A stretch of DNA of 51,099 nt, from the NCBI GenBank assembly GCA_017885655.1, contig JAFNFQ010000008.1, positions 44,895-95,993 of the forward strand, read 5' to 3'. Positions within the stretch are counted from its first letter, which is position 1; every line of letters starts with the position of its first letter. Source of the stretch: Methanobacteriota archaeon. Its GTDB lineage: Archaea > Thermoplasmatota > Thermoplasmata > RBG-16-68-12 > JAFNFQ01. Below are positions 1-8,516 of this stretch, in pieces. Made by a program: the position numbers and the translations under genes. The notes beneath the pieces are model-generated. The model saw nothing but the letters and a program-made list of their open reading frames with translations. It was not told the origin of the DNA and ran no database searches.

Positions 1-210
1 GGTTTTGAGGACGCAGAAGGCGTAACCCCCGAGGGACGAGGAATGTCGAGCAAAAGCTACGATGACAATCGGCAGGCTGACTATGGACACGCAATAATTC
101 GCGTTTGGGAGGTGAAGAGCCCACCTTCGGAATACCACACAACGCATAAGGTTTCTGAGCTGGCACTGGTCCTCAAGATGCTGGAGATTCAAAGGTCGGG
201 TAAGGCCTAG
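1..210 (+). CDS. C-terminal end of an unidentified protein (partial)
   Basis: Frame 1 is open from the first base to a TAG at 208-210, giving the last 69 residues of a protein that begins outside the window. The tail is hydrophilic and ends with a leucine-rich stretch (SELALVLKMLEIQ) that could form an amphipathic helix. I recognise no family. It is convergent with the large surface-protein gene whose stop lies about 50 bases further on. Coding status rests only on the open frame and plausible composition, so it is tentative. Confidence 0.5.
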   Translation, partial: GFEDAEGVTPEGRGMSSKSYDDNRQADYGHAIIRVWEVKSPPSEYHTTHKVSELALVLKMLEIQRSGKA

Positions 211-259
211 TGTTGTGGTCGCCTTGTCCCGTTCCCTCTGGTTCGAGTCACTCAAGACT

Positions 260-3200
260 TCAGTTGATGTAGCCTCCCTCGATTCTCGGCACAACCAAGG
301 GGTCGTACGAAATGAACTGTGCCGTGACCTCAGCAATGGTGAAGCCGCCTTCGATTGCCCTGTAGGAAACTGTGAAGTTGAAGCTCCAGTCGATCGCATT
401 TACAGGGCCGTCACTCACTGGACTCCAGATGTTCATCGAACCCCAGGGATAGGTGCCGCAGGCAGTTGTGTTGGCCTGAGGCGAGATTCCGCCGTCATCA
501 TCTCTCAGACATGCCAGACTGGCGCTTATGCGTGTCCCGGCGTTCTTTGGATAACCCACAATAAGGCGATCTACAGTGTTGAATGGATATGTGCCCCAAG
601 GCGTTCTCACTCTGTTCGTCGCCGGGTTATAGTGCGCCTCTGGTCCGAGGCCGTTGTTGTACTTGTAGTGTATTGTGTCTACGTTGTAGTAGCTGTCGTG
701 CCAGACGAACATCAGGTCGTCAGTGCCTGGATCCATGGCATAGGCGAGCCATTCCCCGACGAGGGGGTCTATGCCGCCCCAGTCTTTCAAGGAACCTTTC
801 GCATTCTCGTTTATCAGCGTGGCGACTGTGTTAACCCAGTTCATGTTGGTGTCTGACGGTTGGTGAACTATCAACCACTCCGCCCAGCCCATGAATTCGC
901 TCACTGAATGGTTGTTTGGCGCTTCCCTGAGATGCAGCGGGCTGTCGATGAATAGGAGATTGGAGACCACGTTGAGCCAGAGCGCCATCATCTGCATCTT
1001 TGCCTTCTTCAAGGGAGTCTGGGGCTTTGGCGGATCAAGGTACGCGCAGACGTCCGCCTTCGTGTGGACATCCGTGAAGACGGTCGAGCGGGTTCTGATG
1101 GCGTCCACCCATTCTTGCCTTATGCCCGGATGGTCTTGGCGGGGAACCGTTACAGTGCACTCGTACTTCCAGTACCCTTGGGTTCTGGGGGAATTTCGGT
1201 GGAGAATGGCAGTGACGTTGATTACGGTCGGCGGGACGTTCTGCACCACCACGTACTCGCTGTCGCTGCCCTTTCCGTTGAACTGGTCGGTTACGTTGAG
1301 ATAGACCGTGTAGTTGCCGTCATCACCATAGACCCACCACGTCGAATTGACCTGATGGAACGTGTTGCGGTAGCCAGAGGGGAGCCAGTATGAGGCCATG
1401 TAGTTGGGCCCCCGACCCGTCATGTTGTCGTAGTAACCGAAGTTCCATACGACGTTGAACGTATCGTTCCAGCTGGGGTCATAGAAGGACCCATTGACGG
1501 AGAAGGGAAGTCCCTCTCGTACAGTGTGGGTGTTGATGTTAGCAGTCACTGTGGGGTCGACATTCTGGACGTTGATTACAGTGCAAGCGGAACCGACACT
1601 GAACTGATCCGTGACGTTGAGACAGGCCGTGTAGTAAGCTTTCTTGCCGTAGGCGTGAGTGACCGGGTCCATGACATGGTGCGTGTTTCCGTAGCCCGGA
1701 CCGGGATGGAAACTGCCCCCCGGCTTGAAACCGTCGCCGAAATCCCATGTGGCGACGTGCGTGTCGTTCCAGCTCGGGTCGTCGAAATAGCCGTCAAACG
1801 TTACTTCTGATCCTTCTGGCACAGTAGCAGGGTCCACAGTCATTTGGACCGTGGGAGCCACGTTCGTTACATTGACGTACTTGGTTACATTTGCCGTGTA
1901 TCCGTCGTTATCTTCTACTGTGAGGGTGACGCCATATAACCCTGCATGGCCAAAAGAAAAGGTTGGATTCTGTTGAGCGCTCGCTCCTTCTCCCGCAAAG
2001 TTCCAGTCCCAGGCCACGATGTAACCATCAGTGTCATAGGAGAGATCAATGAAGGAGATATTCTGGCCTTCCTCCGGCTTCAATGGCCACCAGCCGAAGT
2101 CCGCAACAGGCCCGCCACATGCGGTTGTTCCGGAGCCCGAACTCCCGTTGTCCTTGATGGACCAGAAGTAAGGATAGTTGTACGGAGGGACAAGCATGGG
2201 CCCCATGCCGAAATAAGAACTCAACACATTCACCTCGAGTTTGTAGTCGCCATCGATGTCCCCTAGTACGGGGGATGACTTTACGTCATCGCCAAGATAG
2301 TTGACGAAGAAACGGTCAATCACACTGCCGTCCGAACCGTTAAGGAGATAGACAGAGCCCTCCAAGGCCCCGAACCCAGCATCTGTCCCCACATAGACGC
2401 CCATCTCCTCTCCCGAGCTCGGCAGGTAGCCGGTTCTTCGCACGTTTGCGCGGAAGAATGGCCAAGTCATCTCCCAACGAGAAACGTTCGACCTGACTGC
2501 AAGAGCAGGGGAGGAATCCACGAGAGCTTCATGTTCAGTCTGGAAGCTCCAGTCCAACTCGCCAGACACTGCGTTTCTGGATCTCACTTGGTCGCCGAAA
2601 CCGATAACAACCTCCAAATCTCCATCCGCGTCAATGTCCCCAATCGCTGGTGAGGAAATATATTCTCCTGCCGGGTCCGAACGAGACCACATGACCTCCA
2701 GACCTGGTGGGGTCCTGGTGGAGTTCCACTGGAGGGCATAGAATGTGGGATTCAGTCCCCCAAAGGGGATGTTTCCGACGAATACCTCCAACTGATCGTT
2801 ATCGTTCACGTTCGCCACCGCCACCGAAGCTATCACAGGGCCTGTGGGGAACGATGAAAGAATCGTCCCGCTCTGTCCGTCAATCACGTAGACGTATCCA
2901 TTAAGAGAGCCGATAACGACATCGAGGTCACCATCAGCATCAGCGTCCGCAATGGCAGGAGTGGAATAGTCCGTGAGCCGAATCTCCGGAATCCCGCCCA
3001 CCGTCGTTAGATTCGCAAACCACAATAGGTCCCAATTGACCCCCTCTTGCCCCAGCTCTCCATTGTAGTAGAGGTCTCTCCAGTAGCTGAGATCGGTGTC
3101 GATGTAGTCGACCAAATGAATTCCGTTATTCACACCGTCCTGCAGTCCTTGAAACGCGTAAACCATGGTCGTCATGGAATCAAAAGCGATGATTTCAAGA

Positions 3201-3781
3201 CCATTTATGGAAGGATCCGTGTCCCCCACCGCCACCGAGCTACGTCCCCAATGTAGACCGTCATCAAAGGAGACGGGAGGATTGGGAAATGTCCACACGA
3301 ATCCTCCTGTTGCAGCCTTCAATACCTCCAAGGTGCCCCCCGTAGTTACCCCCACCATTTCCTCAGCACCGTCTCCATCCAAGTCAGCGACCGCCACGGA
3401 TGATGAGGCTGTGGAGCTTTCCGTATCCTCGAGCCAACGGTACGACCCATCGTCTGCCATCATCGAGTGCCAGACCCCTTCGGGCCACTGTTCTCCGAAG
3501 AAGCGCTCGTAGTCCTCGGTCGTGCTTGGATCCGGGTACCATTCGTCGCTGCCCACGAGCACATCGAGATTGCACGAGTCGTTTGCGCGCACCAATCCGG
3601 CAGACGGAGAGATGAGCAATTCATAGAGTCCACCTTCGCCAAACGACTTGTTCCAATGCGGCACAAGTATTCCATTGATGCTCTTGCCAGGCATCCCGGC
3701 CTCAGCCCTCTCAGGAATCATTACCAAGAGCGTTCCAACCACTAACACACCGGCCAGCCACAGCGCAATTGCCCGTTTCAC
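260..3781 (-). CDS. Large secreted beta-propeller/PKD surface protein with C-terminal GYWK domain
   Basis: A protein of about 1173 residues, probably displayed on the cell surface. I chose the GTG at 3781, not the listed start at 3823, because a KR-rich signal peptide with a long hydrophobic core follows directly and a G-rich stretch precedes it. Roughly residues 100-530 carry FG-GAP/VCBS-type repeats with calcium-binding-like motifs (DLDGDGAEE, DADADGDLD, DIDADGDLE). Three PKD-like beta-sandwich modules follow (about 560-840; WDWNFAG, WDFGDG, WNFGYY). A module beginning RTQGYWK at about residue 865 contains ALWLNVVSN and is shared with the protein at 29546-31282. The last 200 residues are unassigned. 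No C-terminal membrane anchor is evident. It is transcribed divergently from the other giant surface gene at 5010, with an insertion sequence between them. Its role, perhaps adhesion or binding of sugars or cells, is inferred from architecture only. Confidence 0.85.
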   Translation of the reverse strand: MKRAIALWLAGVLVVGTLLVMIPERAEAGMPGKSINGILVPHWNKSFGEGGLYELLISPSAGLVRANDSCNLDVLVGSDEWYPDPSTTEDYERFFGEQWPEGVWHSMMADDGSYRWLEDTESSTASSSVAVADLDGDGAEEMVGVTTGGTLEVLKAATGGFVWTFPNPPVSFDDGLHWGRSSVAVGDTDPSINGLEIIAFDSMTTMVYAFQGLQDGVNNGIHLVDYIDTDLSYWRDLYYNGELGQEGVNWDLLWFANLTTVGGIPEIRLTDYSTPAIADADADGDLDVVIGSLNGYVYVIDGQSGTILSSFPTGPVIASVAVANVNDNDQLEVFVGNIPFGGLNPTFYALQWNSTRTPPGLEVMWSRSDPAGEYISSPAIGDIDADGDLEVVIGFGDQVRSRNAVSGELDWSFQTEHEALVDSSPALAVRSNVSRWEMTWPFFRANVRRTGYLPSSGEEMGVYVGTDAGFGALEGSVYLLNGSDGSVIDRFFVNYLGDDVKSSPVLGDIDGDYKLEVNVLSSYFGMGPMLVPPYNYPYFWSIKDNGSSGSGTTACGGPVADFGWWPLKPEEGQNISFIDLSYDTDGYIVAWDWNFAGEGASAQQNPTFSFGHAGLYGVTLTVEDNDGYTANVTKYVNVTNVAPTVQMTVDPATVPEGSEVTFDGYFDDPSWNDTHVATWDFGDGFKPGGSFHPGPGYGNTHHVMDPVTHAYGKKAYYTACLNVTDQFSVGSACTVINVQNVDPTVTANINTHTVREGLPFSVNGSFYDPSWNDTFNVVWNFGYYDNMTGRGPNYMASYWLPSGYRNTFHQVNSTWWVYGDDGNYTVYLNVTDQFNGKGSDSEYVVVQNVPPTVINVTAILHRNSPRTQGYWKYECTVTVPRQDHPGIRQEWVDAIRTRSTVFTDVHTKADVCAYLDPPKPQTPLKKAKMQMMALWLNVVSNLLFIDSPLHLREAPNNHSVSEFMGWAEWLIVHQPSDTNMNWVNTVATLINENAKGSLKDWGGIDPLVGEWLAYAMDPGTDDLMFVWHDSYYNVDTIHYKYNNGLGPEAHYNPATNRVRTPWGTYPFNTVDRLIVGYPKNAGTRISASLACLRDDDGGISPQANTTACGTYPWGSMNIWSPVSDGPVNAIDWSFNFTVSYRAIEGGFTIAEVTAQFISYDPLVVPRIEGGYIN

Positions 3782-3932
3782 ATGAATCCCCCGAATACAA
3801 TGGGATTTACATGATGTTATCAAGTATGAGAATTCCGGTAACGAAGTATTTACACGGGGGAGGAAATATGTACAAGTCTTTCGTTTCTGTGAGTTCGAAT
3901 CAAATCTCGCAGTCTCTGCTGAAGCCGCGATC
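3782..3932. promoter_or_regulatory. Promoter region of the leftward surface-protein gene
   Basis: This AT-rich stretch has several TATA-like elements on the minus strand (gtaaatac near 3850, gtaaatcc near 3810). The nearer one lies about 30 bases before the GTG start. No ORF of note is present. It is the left remainder of a divergent intergenic region interrupted by the insertion sequence. Confidence 0.4.
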
Positions 3933-3938
3933 CCTAAC
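3933..3938. repeat. Left target-site duplication of the insertion sequence
   Basis: CCTAAC lies directly outside the left end of the element and recurs immediately outside the right end at 4960-4965. A 6-bp duplication is the usual trace of IS481-type transposition. Confidence 0.85.
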
Positions 3939-3990
3939 TGTAGTGTATCAGGACATGTGGCCGCCTTTGTTATCAGGACATATGTCCGCT
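3939..3990. repeat. Left terminal inverted repeat of the IS481-type element
   Basis: About 52 bp matching the reverse complement of 4908-4959 at most positions; both begin TGTAG and share TTTGTTATCA and ACATATGTCCGC. The last bases of the transposase frame (stop at 3989) just enter this repeat. Confidence 0.8.
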
Positions 3991-4891
3991 ATTGAAGCTT
4001 GATTGCGGCCTTCCTCATCAGCTTTCTGTCGTTGTAGACCTCAGAGGGCGTCTTCCACTCGATGCCTCCGTGCAGCCTCTCCCTGTTGTAACCTCTCCTG
4101 AACAGCCACAGCTCCCGCTTGAAGTGCGAGAGTGACCGGAACCTCTTCTGGGAGATCAGCTCCCTGAACAGAACTCCATGGAAGTTCTCCAGCTTCCCCC
4201 GCCCACGCGGGTTGTACGGCCTCCCGTAAATGATGCGGATGCCCTGCTCATCGCAGAACCTCTTGAAGTCCCCCGCTATGAAGCATGTCCCGTTGTCAAC
4301 ATACACCGCCTTCGGACGCCTCCCGTTCCTGAGAGCCCACCAAAGGCAGTTCACCGCCTCCGCCGCCCTCTTTTTCCTGTAGGCGCGTGACATCACGAGA
4401 TAGCGCGACCTGTCGTCCAGCAAGTTGAAAACGTAGACCTTCCCCACATCGGCGATCCGGAATTCGTACACGTCGTACTGCCAGAGGGAGTCGACGTGAT
4501 AGCGCTGGAACCGCTTCGAGGGCTTGGGCTTCCTCTTCACGCGGACCATCATGCCGTTCCTGACCAGGACACGATGGACAGTCCTCCAGTGCATCCTCAC
4601 TCCCGTCCTGGCGAGGTAGGCGTGGATCCTCTTTGCGCCCCAAGTGGGATGCTTCCTCTTCATCCGGAGGATGCGGTCCTCTATTCGCCCGGCAGTCTGG
4701 TTGGGGCTACGGTCAGGTTTCCTGGACAGGTACCGGAGGCCCTCCACTCCCGTCTCTCGATATCGCTTGCACCACCCTCGCAGGGTTCTCTCGGAGATCC
4801 CGAAGACCCTGCAGATGTCCTCCGTCCGAACGCTCCCCTCGATGTGCTGCCTGACCGCGCGTAGCCTGAACCTCACGTCCTCCCTGACCAT
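3989..4891 (-). CDS. IS481-family DDE transposase
   Basis: A 300-residue transposase. Residues 1-60 form a helix-turn-helix DNA-binding region (EDICRVFGISERTLRGWCKRY), followed by a linker helix domain and an rve-type integrase core. The catalytic triad reads as D140 (QYDVYEF), D199 (YVDNGT) and E235 (GKLENFH), with exactly 35 residues between the last two, the DD35E pattern of the IS3/IS481 group. The C-terminal HGGIEWKTPSEVY motif is also typical. Start ATG 4891 lies just inside the right terminal repeat. The frame is intact, so the element may be active. Its single-ORF structure favours IS481 over IS3, which usually uses two overlapping frames. Confidence 0.92.
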   Translation of the reverse strand: MVREDVRFRLRAVRQHIEGSVRTEDICRVFGISERTLRGWCKRYRETGVEGLRYLSRKPDRSPNQTAGRIEDRILRMKRKHPTWGAKRIHAYLARTGVRMHWRTVHRVLVRNGMMVRVKRKPKPSKRFQRYHVDSLWQYDVYEFRIADVGKVYVFNLLDDRSRYLVMSRAYRKKRAAEAVNCLWWALRNGRRPKAVYVDNGTCFIAGDFKRFCDEQGIRIIYGRPYNPRGRGKLENFHGVLFRELISQKRFRSLSHFKRELWLFRRGYNRERLHGGIEWKTPSEVYNDRKLMRKAAIKLQ

Positions 4892-4907
4892 GGAAAACCG
4901 CCGCCAG

Positions 4908-4959
4908 GGCGGACATATGTGTTGATAACAAAACCGGCCATATGTGTTGCTACTCTACA
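4908..4959. repeat. Right terminal inverted repeat of the IS481-type element
   Basis: Reverse complement partner of 3939-3990. It contains the palindrome-like half motif ggacatatgt and ends tactctaca, directly followed by the right copy of the target duplication. Confidence 0.8.
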
Positions 4960-4965
4960 CCTAAC
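4960..4965. repeat. Right target-site duplication of the insertion sequence
   Basis: CCTAAC, identical to 3933-3938. Confidence 0.85.
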
Positions 4966-4970
4966 AAAGG

Positions 4971-4979
4971 CTTATCTAT
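4971..4979 (+). promoter_or_regulatory. TATA-like element and SD for the rightward surface gene
   Basis: cttatctat lies 31-39 bases before the ATG at 5010, and GGAGA at 5002-5006 is a plausible Shine-Dalgarno. The core promoter lies just outside the insertion sequence, so the insertion separates it from any upstream activator sites. Confidence 0.4.
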
Positions 4980-5009
4980 CCGCTGAGTCGATGCAGAACA
5001 TGGAGAACG

Positions 5010-8000
5010 ATGTCGAGATTCGGAAGGTCAAAGACACTGTTGGGCAGTATGTTGTCGTGTCTGGTTTCCTTCTCCTTTATGACACTAATCATATTGGCGC
5101 TGGCTCTCATCGATGTCCCGCAGCCCGCCACTGCGTTCCCGATTCACGTTCAACCCGATCTCAGGCTCACTGCAGGAATGAAACCCATGGAGATCAAGAT
5201 AGTAGACATCAACTACGACGGCCTCCCCGATCTGTTAACAGTGAATGACGATGGAAACGACGTTTCGTTCTTCTACCAGCGAACCGACAAAACGTACAAT
5301 GCAGTCCCAGACTTCAGCCTCTACATAGGCGAAACCCCGACTTCCGCGGCGGTCGAGGATCTGAACCGTGATGGCTTGCTAGACCTGATGGTAGTCGATA
5401 ACGGCTGCTTCTTTCCCACCTTGAACTGTAACATGACTATTTTCTACCAGCGCCCCGACTACTCCTATCCGCTTGTTCCAGACCAAACAGTAGGCAGGCG
5501 TGATATCCCACCGTGGCAACTGGCGGTTGCGGACTACAATTCCGACGGTCTTCTCGATGCAGCCATGTCGGGTGGAGTCAACGGCGGGGTCTTCGTGTTC
5601 CTGCAGCTCGCTTCGGGAGGGTTCCAGAACGCTCCCGACATGATTCTCAAGACGCCAGGCGTTGCGACTTTCGGTTTGCTGGGCGTGGATTTGAACAGCG
5701 ACGGCCTGGACGACCTGGCTGTTGCGAACTACCTTTCTTCGAGCATCTCTCTTTTCTACCAGAGGCACGAGCACACCCTTCCGCTTTTTCCGGACCTGAA
5801 TCTTTCGTCGGGCGACGGGCCGATTCTCATAACACCGGGAGACTTGAACGGCGACGGCCTCGTAGACCTCGTCGTCACCAATGGCAAAGAACACACACTG
5901 TCTCTCTTCTACCAGAGAAGGAACTACACGTTCCCCGCGAGTCCTGACGTCAAGATAGCGACTGGCGGGACTGGCCTCTTTGCGCCCATGCATTCAGCGA
6001 TAGGTGACTTGAACGATGACGGTCTGGATGACATAGTCGTGACCCGCCTATCAGGAGGACTCGCCTCGGTATATCTTCAGCTTCCGGGCGGCACATTTCC
6101 CTCGAGCCCCTCCTTTGATCTCGACGCCGAGGCAAGTTGTGAAGTCGCTATTGGAGACCTGAACGGAGACGGACTCAACGACATCGCGATGGCGACGTAT
6201 CCCGTTCCCCCCGCGGAGGACGTCTACATATTCTATCAGGAACCTTCTGGGCTTCATCCGCTCACATCGCTGAGCGTAGGCGAACCAAGAGTTGACGGGG
6301 CCCTCACGCTCGTCACTTCATCGACACCCATCTCATTCGATGCGGTCGACCGGAGCGGCGCAGGTATAGCGGCGACATACTACCGCATCAATGGTGGGCC
6401 CTGGCAGACGTATCAGAAAGGCTTCATGCTCAATCTCTTCGTGGAAGGGGTCAACACTCTCGATTTCTACTCGGTCGATAACTCGAGCACCGTGGAACCC
6501 GCGAAGACGAAACTGCTTGCCGTGGACAACACTCCGCCTGCCACGACCGTCTCGATGGGAAACCCTCATTTCCAATCGTCCGATCTCTGGATCTCCCCTC
6601 TTACGAACGTTTCGCTTTCCGCGGTCGACGGTCCATCATCCGCTGCGGGAGTGAACATCACGACGTACAGGACATGGAATTTATCGGGATGGTCTCCGTG
6701 GTATGCTTACTCAGGTTCTTTCACGCTCATTGCCGAGGGAATGGACTTCGTCGAGTTCCGGTCAGACGACCTACTCGGCAACACCGAGGCCACCAAGAAT
6801 GTCAGCATGACTGTGGACGGGTCGCCGCCAACGAGCTTCATCTCAGCGCCTTTCATCGCGAACGGGAGCAGGGCACTGAGCTTCGCAGCCATGGACGCGG
6901 GCGTCGGCGTCTCGTCGACGCGATTCTCAGTCGATGGAGGCCCATGGCGAGACTACTCCAACGTGGTCTATCTGCCTGGAGACGCAGACCACCGGGTGCT
7001 TTACAGCAGCGAAGACCTCCTAGGCAACGTCGAGCCAGTGAGAATCGCGTTCTTCCAGAAGAGTTCGGTAGGGCCCTTGACGTCCCTGCAGGCGGGAAGC
7101 CCGAGCTTCGGCTCCCTTCCCATTTTCGTGACGTCGTCCACTCCACTCTATCTGCTGGCTCAAGACCAAAGCGGTTCGGGGACCAATCGCACAGTGTACA
7201 ACGTGGATGGCGGCCCATGGAGAGACTATTCTACTTCTTTCACCCTTGGCGGTGAAGGGGCTCACGAGGTCGGTTACTATAGCGTGGACAATCTCGGACA
7301 GCAGGGATCGACTGAGATGTCGATGCTCGTGGTGGACGACACTGGCCCCGACGCAATACTTATCGATGGAGGGGGAGCGCATGTGACCCGCGATGGCAAG
7401 CGATTCGCCGCCCACTCATCCACGTTCATTCTGGATGCGAAAGAGGGAGGAGTGCTGCCTGTTGGTCTCGATAGCGTCACGTATCAGCTGTGGACGGCTT
7501 TGGGCTGGTCTCCGTGGACATCGTTCTCATCGCCTTTCCCGTTCGGACAGCCGGAGGGCGTGCGTTGGGTTAGATACTACGCGACTGACTTGCTCGGCAA
7601 TTCCGGCGTGGCGAGGAATGAGAGCGTTGTGGTCGATGACACGCCACCAGTGTCCACGCTCACTATAGGGCAACCATATCACGAAGGGGCGCAGAGGTTC
7701 GTGACATCTTTCACCCCATTCTCGTTCATCTCCTCCGATGCTGGAGCGCTACATGTCGGGCTGAACGCCACGCTGTTCCGAACGTGGAACCAAGGATGGA
7801 CACAGTGGGCCGAATGTCGTTCGACATTCCACTTAACGGGAGAGGACGGCGTCAGATATGTGGAGTTCTACTCGGTGGATCTGCTTGGCAACGAGGAAAC
7901 ACAGAGAAACGTAACTCTGATGCTTGACAACACTCCCCCCGCCACGACGATCGAACCCGTAGCTGGAGAGTTCACGACGGACACAATTCTCACACTCCTC

Positions 8001-8516
8001 GCGACAGATGGCGGCAGCGGCGTCAACCGCACCGAGTACAGGATAGATGGCGGCGAATGGACTCGATACACTTTTGGCTTCACTCTCTCCGAAGGAGAAC
8101 ACGTCATCCACTTCCACTCGATAGACAATCTTGGGAACACGGAAGCGGAGAGGACACGAGCCATGAGCGTTCGAGAATCGCCGTCTCAAGTCGAGGTGAA
8201 CTACAAACCTCTCGTGGCGCTCGCATTCTCCATAGCGCTAATGCTCTTCGGGCTTTGGTCGGCCAAGAAGAGGCCATGGAAAGGCGGGAAGAATGGAACG
8301 GGGGCGGTGAAGGCGTTCATGATCGTCTCGATGCCCTTCGTCCTCGCGGAGGTGGCCACGGGCGTTCTCTCGCTTTCGCTCGAATCCCTCAGAATCCCGC
8401 CCATATTCGGGTTGGGCATGGGCGTGGACTGCACCGTGCTCGCGGTCGGGCTTGTCGCCATGATTGCGAGATTGGCGTGGAAACGCGAGAACGAGGAGGA
8501 GATGTCCTCCGGCTGA
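5010..8516 (+). CDS. Giant surface protein: FG-GAP repeats, seven Ig-like repeats, C-terminal membrane segments
   Basis: A 1168-residue protein. A signal peptide or anchor occupies residues 8-42. Residues 45-430 hold FG-GAP/VCBS repeats with DLNGDGL or DLNSDGL loops, forming a probable calcium-binding beta-propeller. From about 440 to 1065 there are seven tandem modules of about 90 residues, each with a GGPW or GWSPW tract, a YSVDNLGN-type tract and a DNTPP linker, resembling OmpL47-like or chitobiase-C-terminal-like sandwiches. The last 100 residues contain three hydrophobic helices (PLVALAFSIALMLFGLW, MIVSMPFVLAEVATGVL, CTVLAVGLVAMIA), so the protein is membrane-tethered at its C terminus. 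That tail is not a simple sortase-type signal. It is divergent from the surface protein at 260-3781. Function unknown; envelope display and adhesion are inferred from the repeats. Confidence 0.88.
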   Translation: MSRFGRSKTLLGSMLSCLVSFSFMTLIILALALIDVPQPATAFPIHVQPDLRLTAGMKPMEIKIVDINYDGLPDLLTVNDDGNDVSFFYQRTDKTYNAVPDFSLYIGETPTSAAVEDLNRDGLLDLMVVDNGCFFPTLNCNMTIFYQRPDYSYPLVPDQTVGRRDIPPWQLAVADYNSDGLLDAAMSGGVNGGVFVFLQLASGGFQNAPDMILKTPGVATFGLLGVDLNSDGLDDLAVANYLSSSISLFYQRHEHTLPLFPDLNLSSGDGPILITPGDLNGDGLVDLVVTNGKEHTLSLFYQRRNYTFPASPDVKIATGGTGLFAPMHSAIGDLNDDGLDDIVVTRLSGGLASVYLQLPGGTFPSSPSFDLDAEASCEVAIGDLNGDGLNDIAMATYPVPPAEDVYIFYQEPSGLHPLTSLSVGEPRVDGALTLVTSSTPISFDAVDRSGAGIAATYYRINGGPWQTYQKGFMLNLFVEGVNTLDFYSVDNSSTVEPAKTKLLAVDNTPPATTVSMGNPHFQSSDLWISPLTNVSLSAVDGPSSAAGVNITTYRTWNLSGWSPWYAYSGSFTLIAEGMDFVEFRSDDLLGNTEATKNVSMTVDGSPPTSFISAPFIANGSRALSFAAMDAGVGVSSTRFSVDGGPWRDYSNVVYLPGDADHRVLYSSEDLLGNVEPVRIAFFQKSSVGPLTSLQAGSPSFGSLPIFVTSSTPLYLLAQDQSGSGTNRTVYNVDGGPWRDYSTSFTLGGEGAHEVGYYSVDNLGQQGSTEMSMLVVDDTGPDAILIDGGGAHVTRDGKRFAAHSSTFILDAKEGGVLPVGLDSVTYQLWTALGWSPWTSFSSPFPFGQPEGVRWVRYYATDLLGNSGVARNESVVVDDTPPVSTLTIGQPYHEGAQRFVTSFTPFSFISSDAGALHVGLNATLFRTWNQGWTQWAECRSTFHLTGEDGVRYVEFYSVDLLGNEETQRNVTLMLDNTPPATTIEPVAGEFTTDTILTLLATDGGSGVNRTEYRIDGGEWTRYTFGFTLSEGEHVIHFHSIDNLGNTEAERTRAMSVRESPSQVEVNYKPLVALAFSIALMLFGLWSAKKRPWKGGKNGTGAVKAFMIVSMPFVLAEVATGVLSLSLESLRIPPIFGLGMGVDCTVLAVGLVAMIARLAWKRENEEEMSSG

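Larger units (their letters stand above)
3939..4959. mobile_element. IS481-family insertion sequence, apparently complete (1021 bp)
   Basis: The element carries one full-length transposase gene on the minus strand. It is bounded by imperfect terminal inverted repeats of about 50 bp that both start TGTAG, and flanked by a 6-bp direct repeat CCTAAC. The ends carry an iterated motif: at the left end, ATCAGGACAT occurs at 3947 and again 25 bp further in, and the right end has matching diverged copies. The internal copy contains the 12-bp palindrome GGACATATGTCC. The open transposase, both ends and the perfect duplication suggest a recent and possibly still mobile insertion. It landed between two divergent surface-protein genes, about 45 bp before the start codon of the rightward one. 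Confidence 0.9.

Noticed and set aside
215-856. Plus-strand ORF of 213 codons opposite the first surface-protein gene
   Set aside because: It is antisense to a gene with clear domain structure and shows no recognisable family.
8160-8516. Archaeosortase sorting signal at the end of the 1168-residue surface protein
   Set aside because: The hydrophobic helix is followed by two further helices and not by a short basic tail, and no PGF- or PEF-like motif precedes it.
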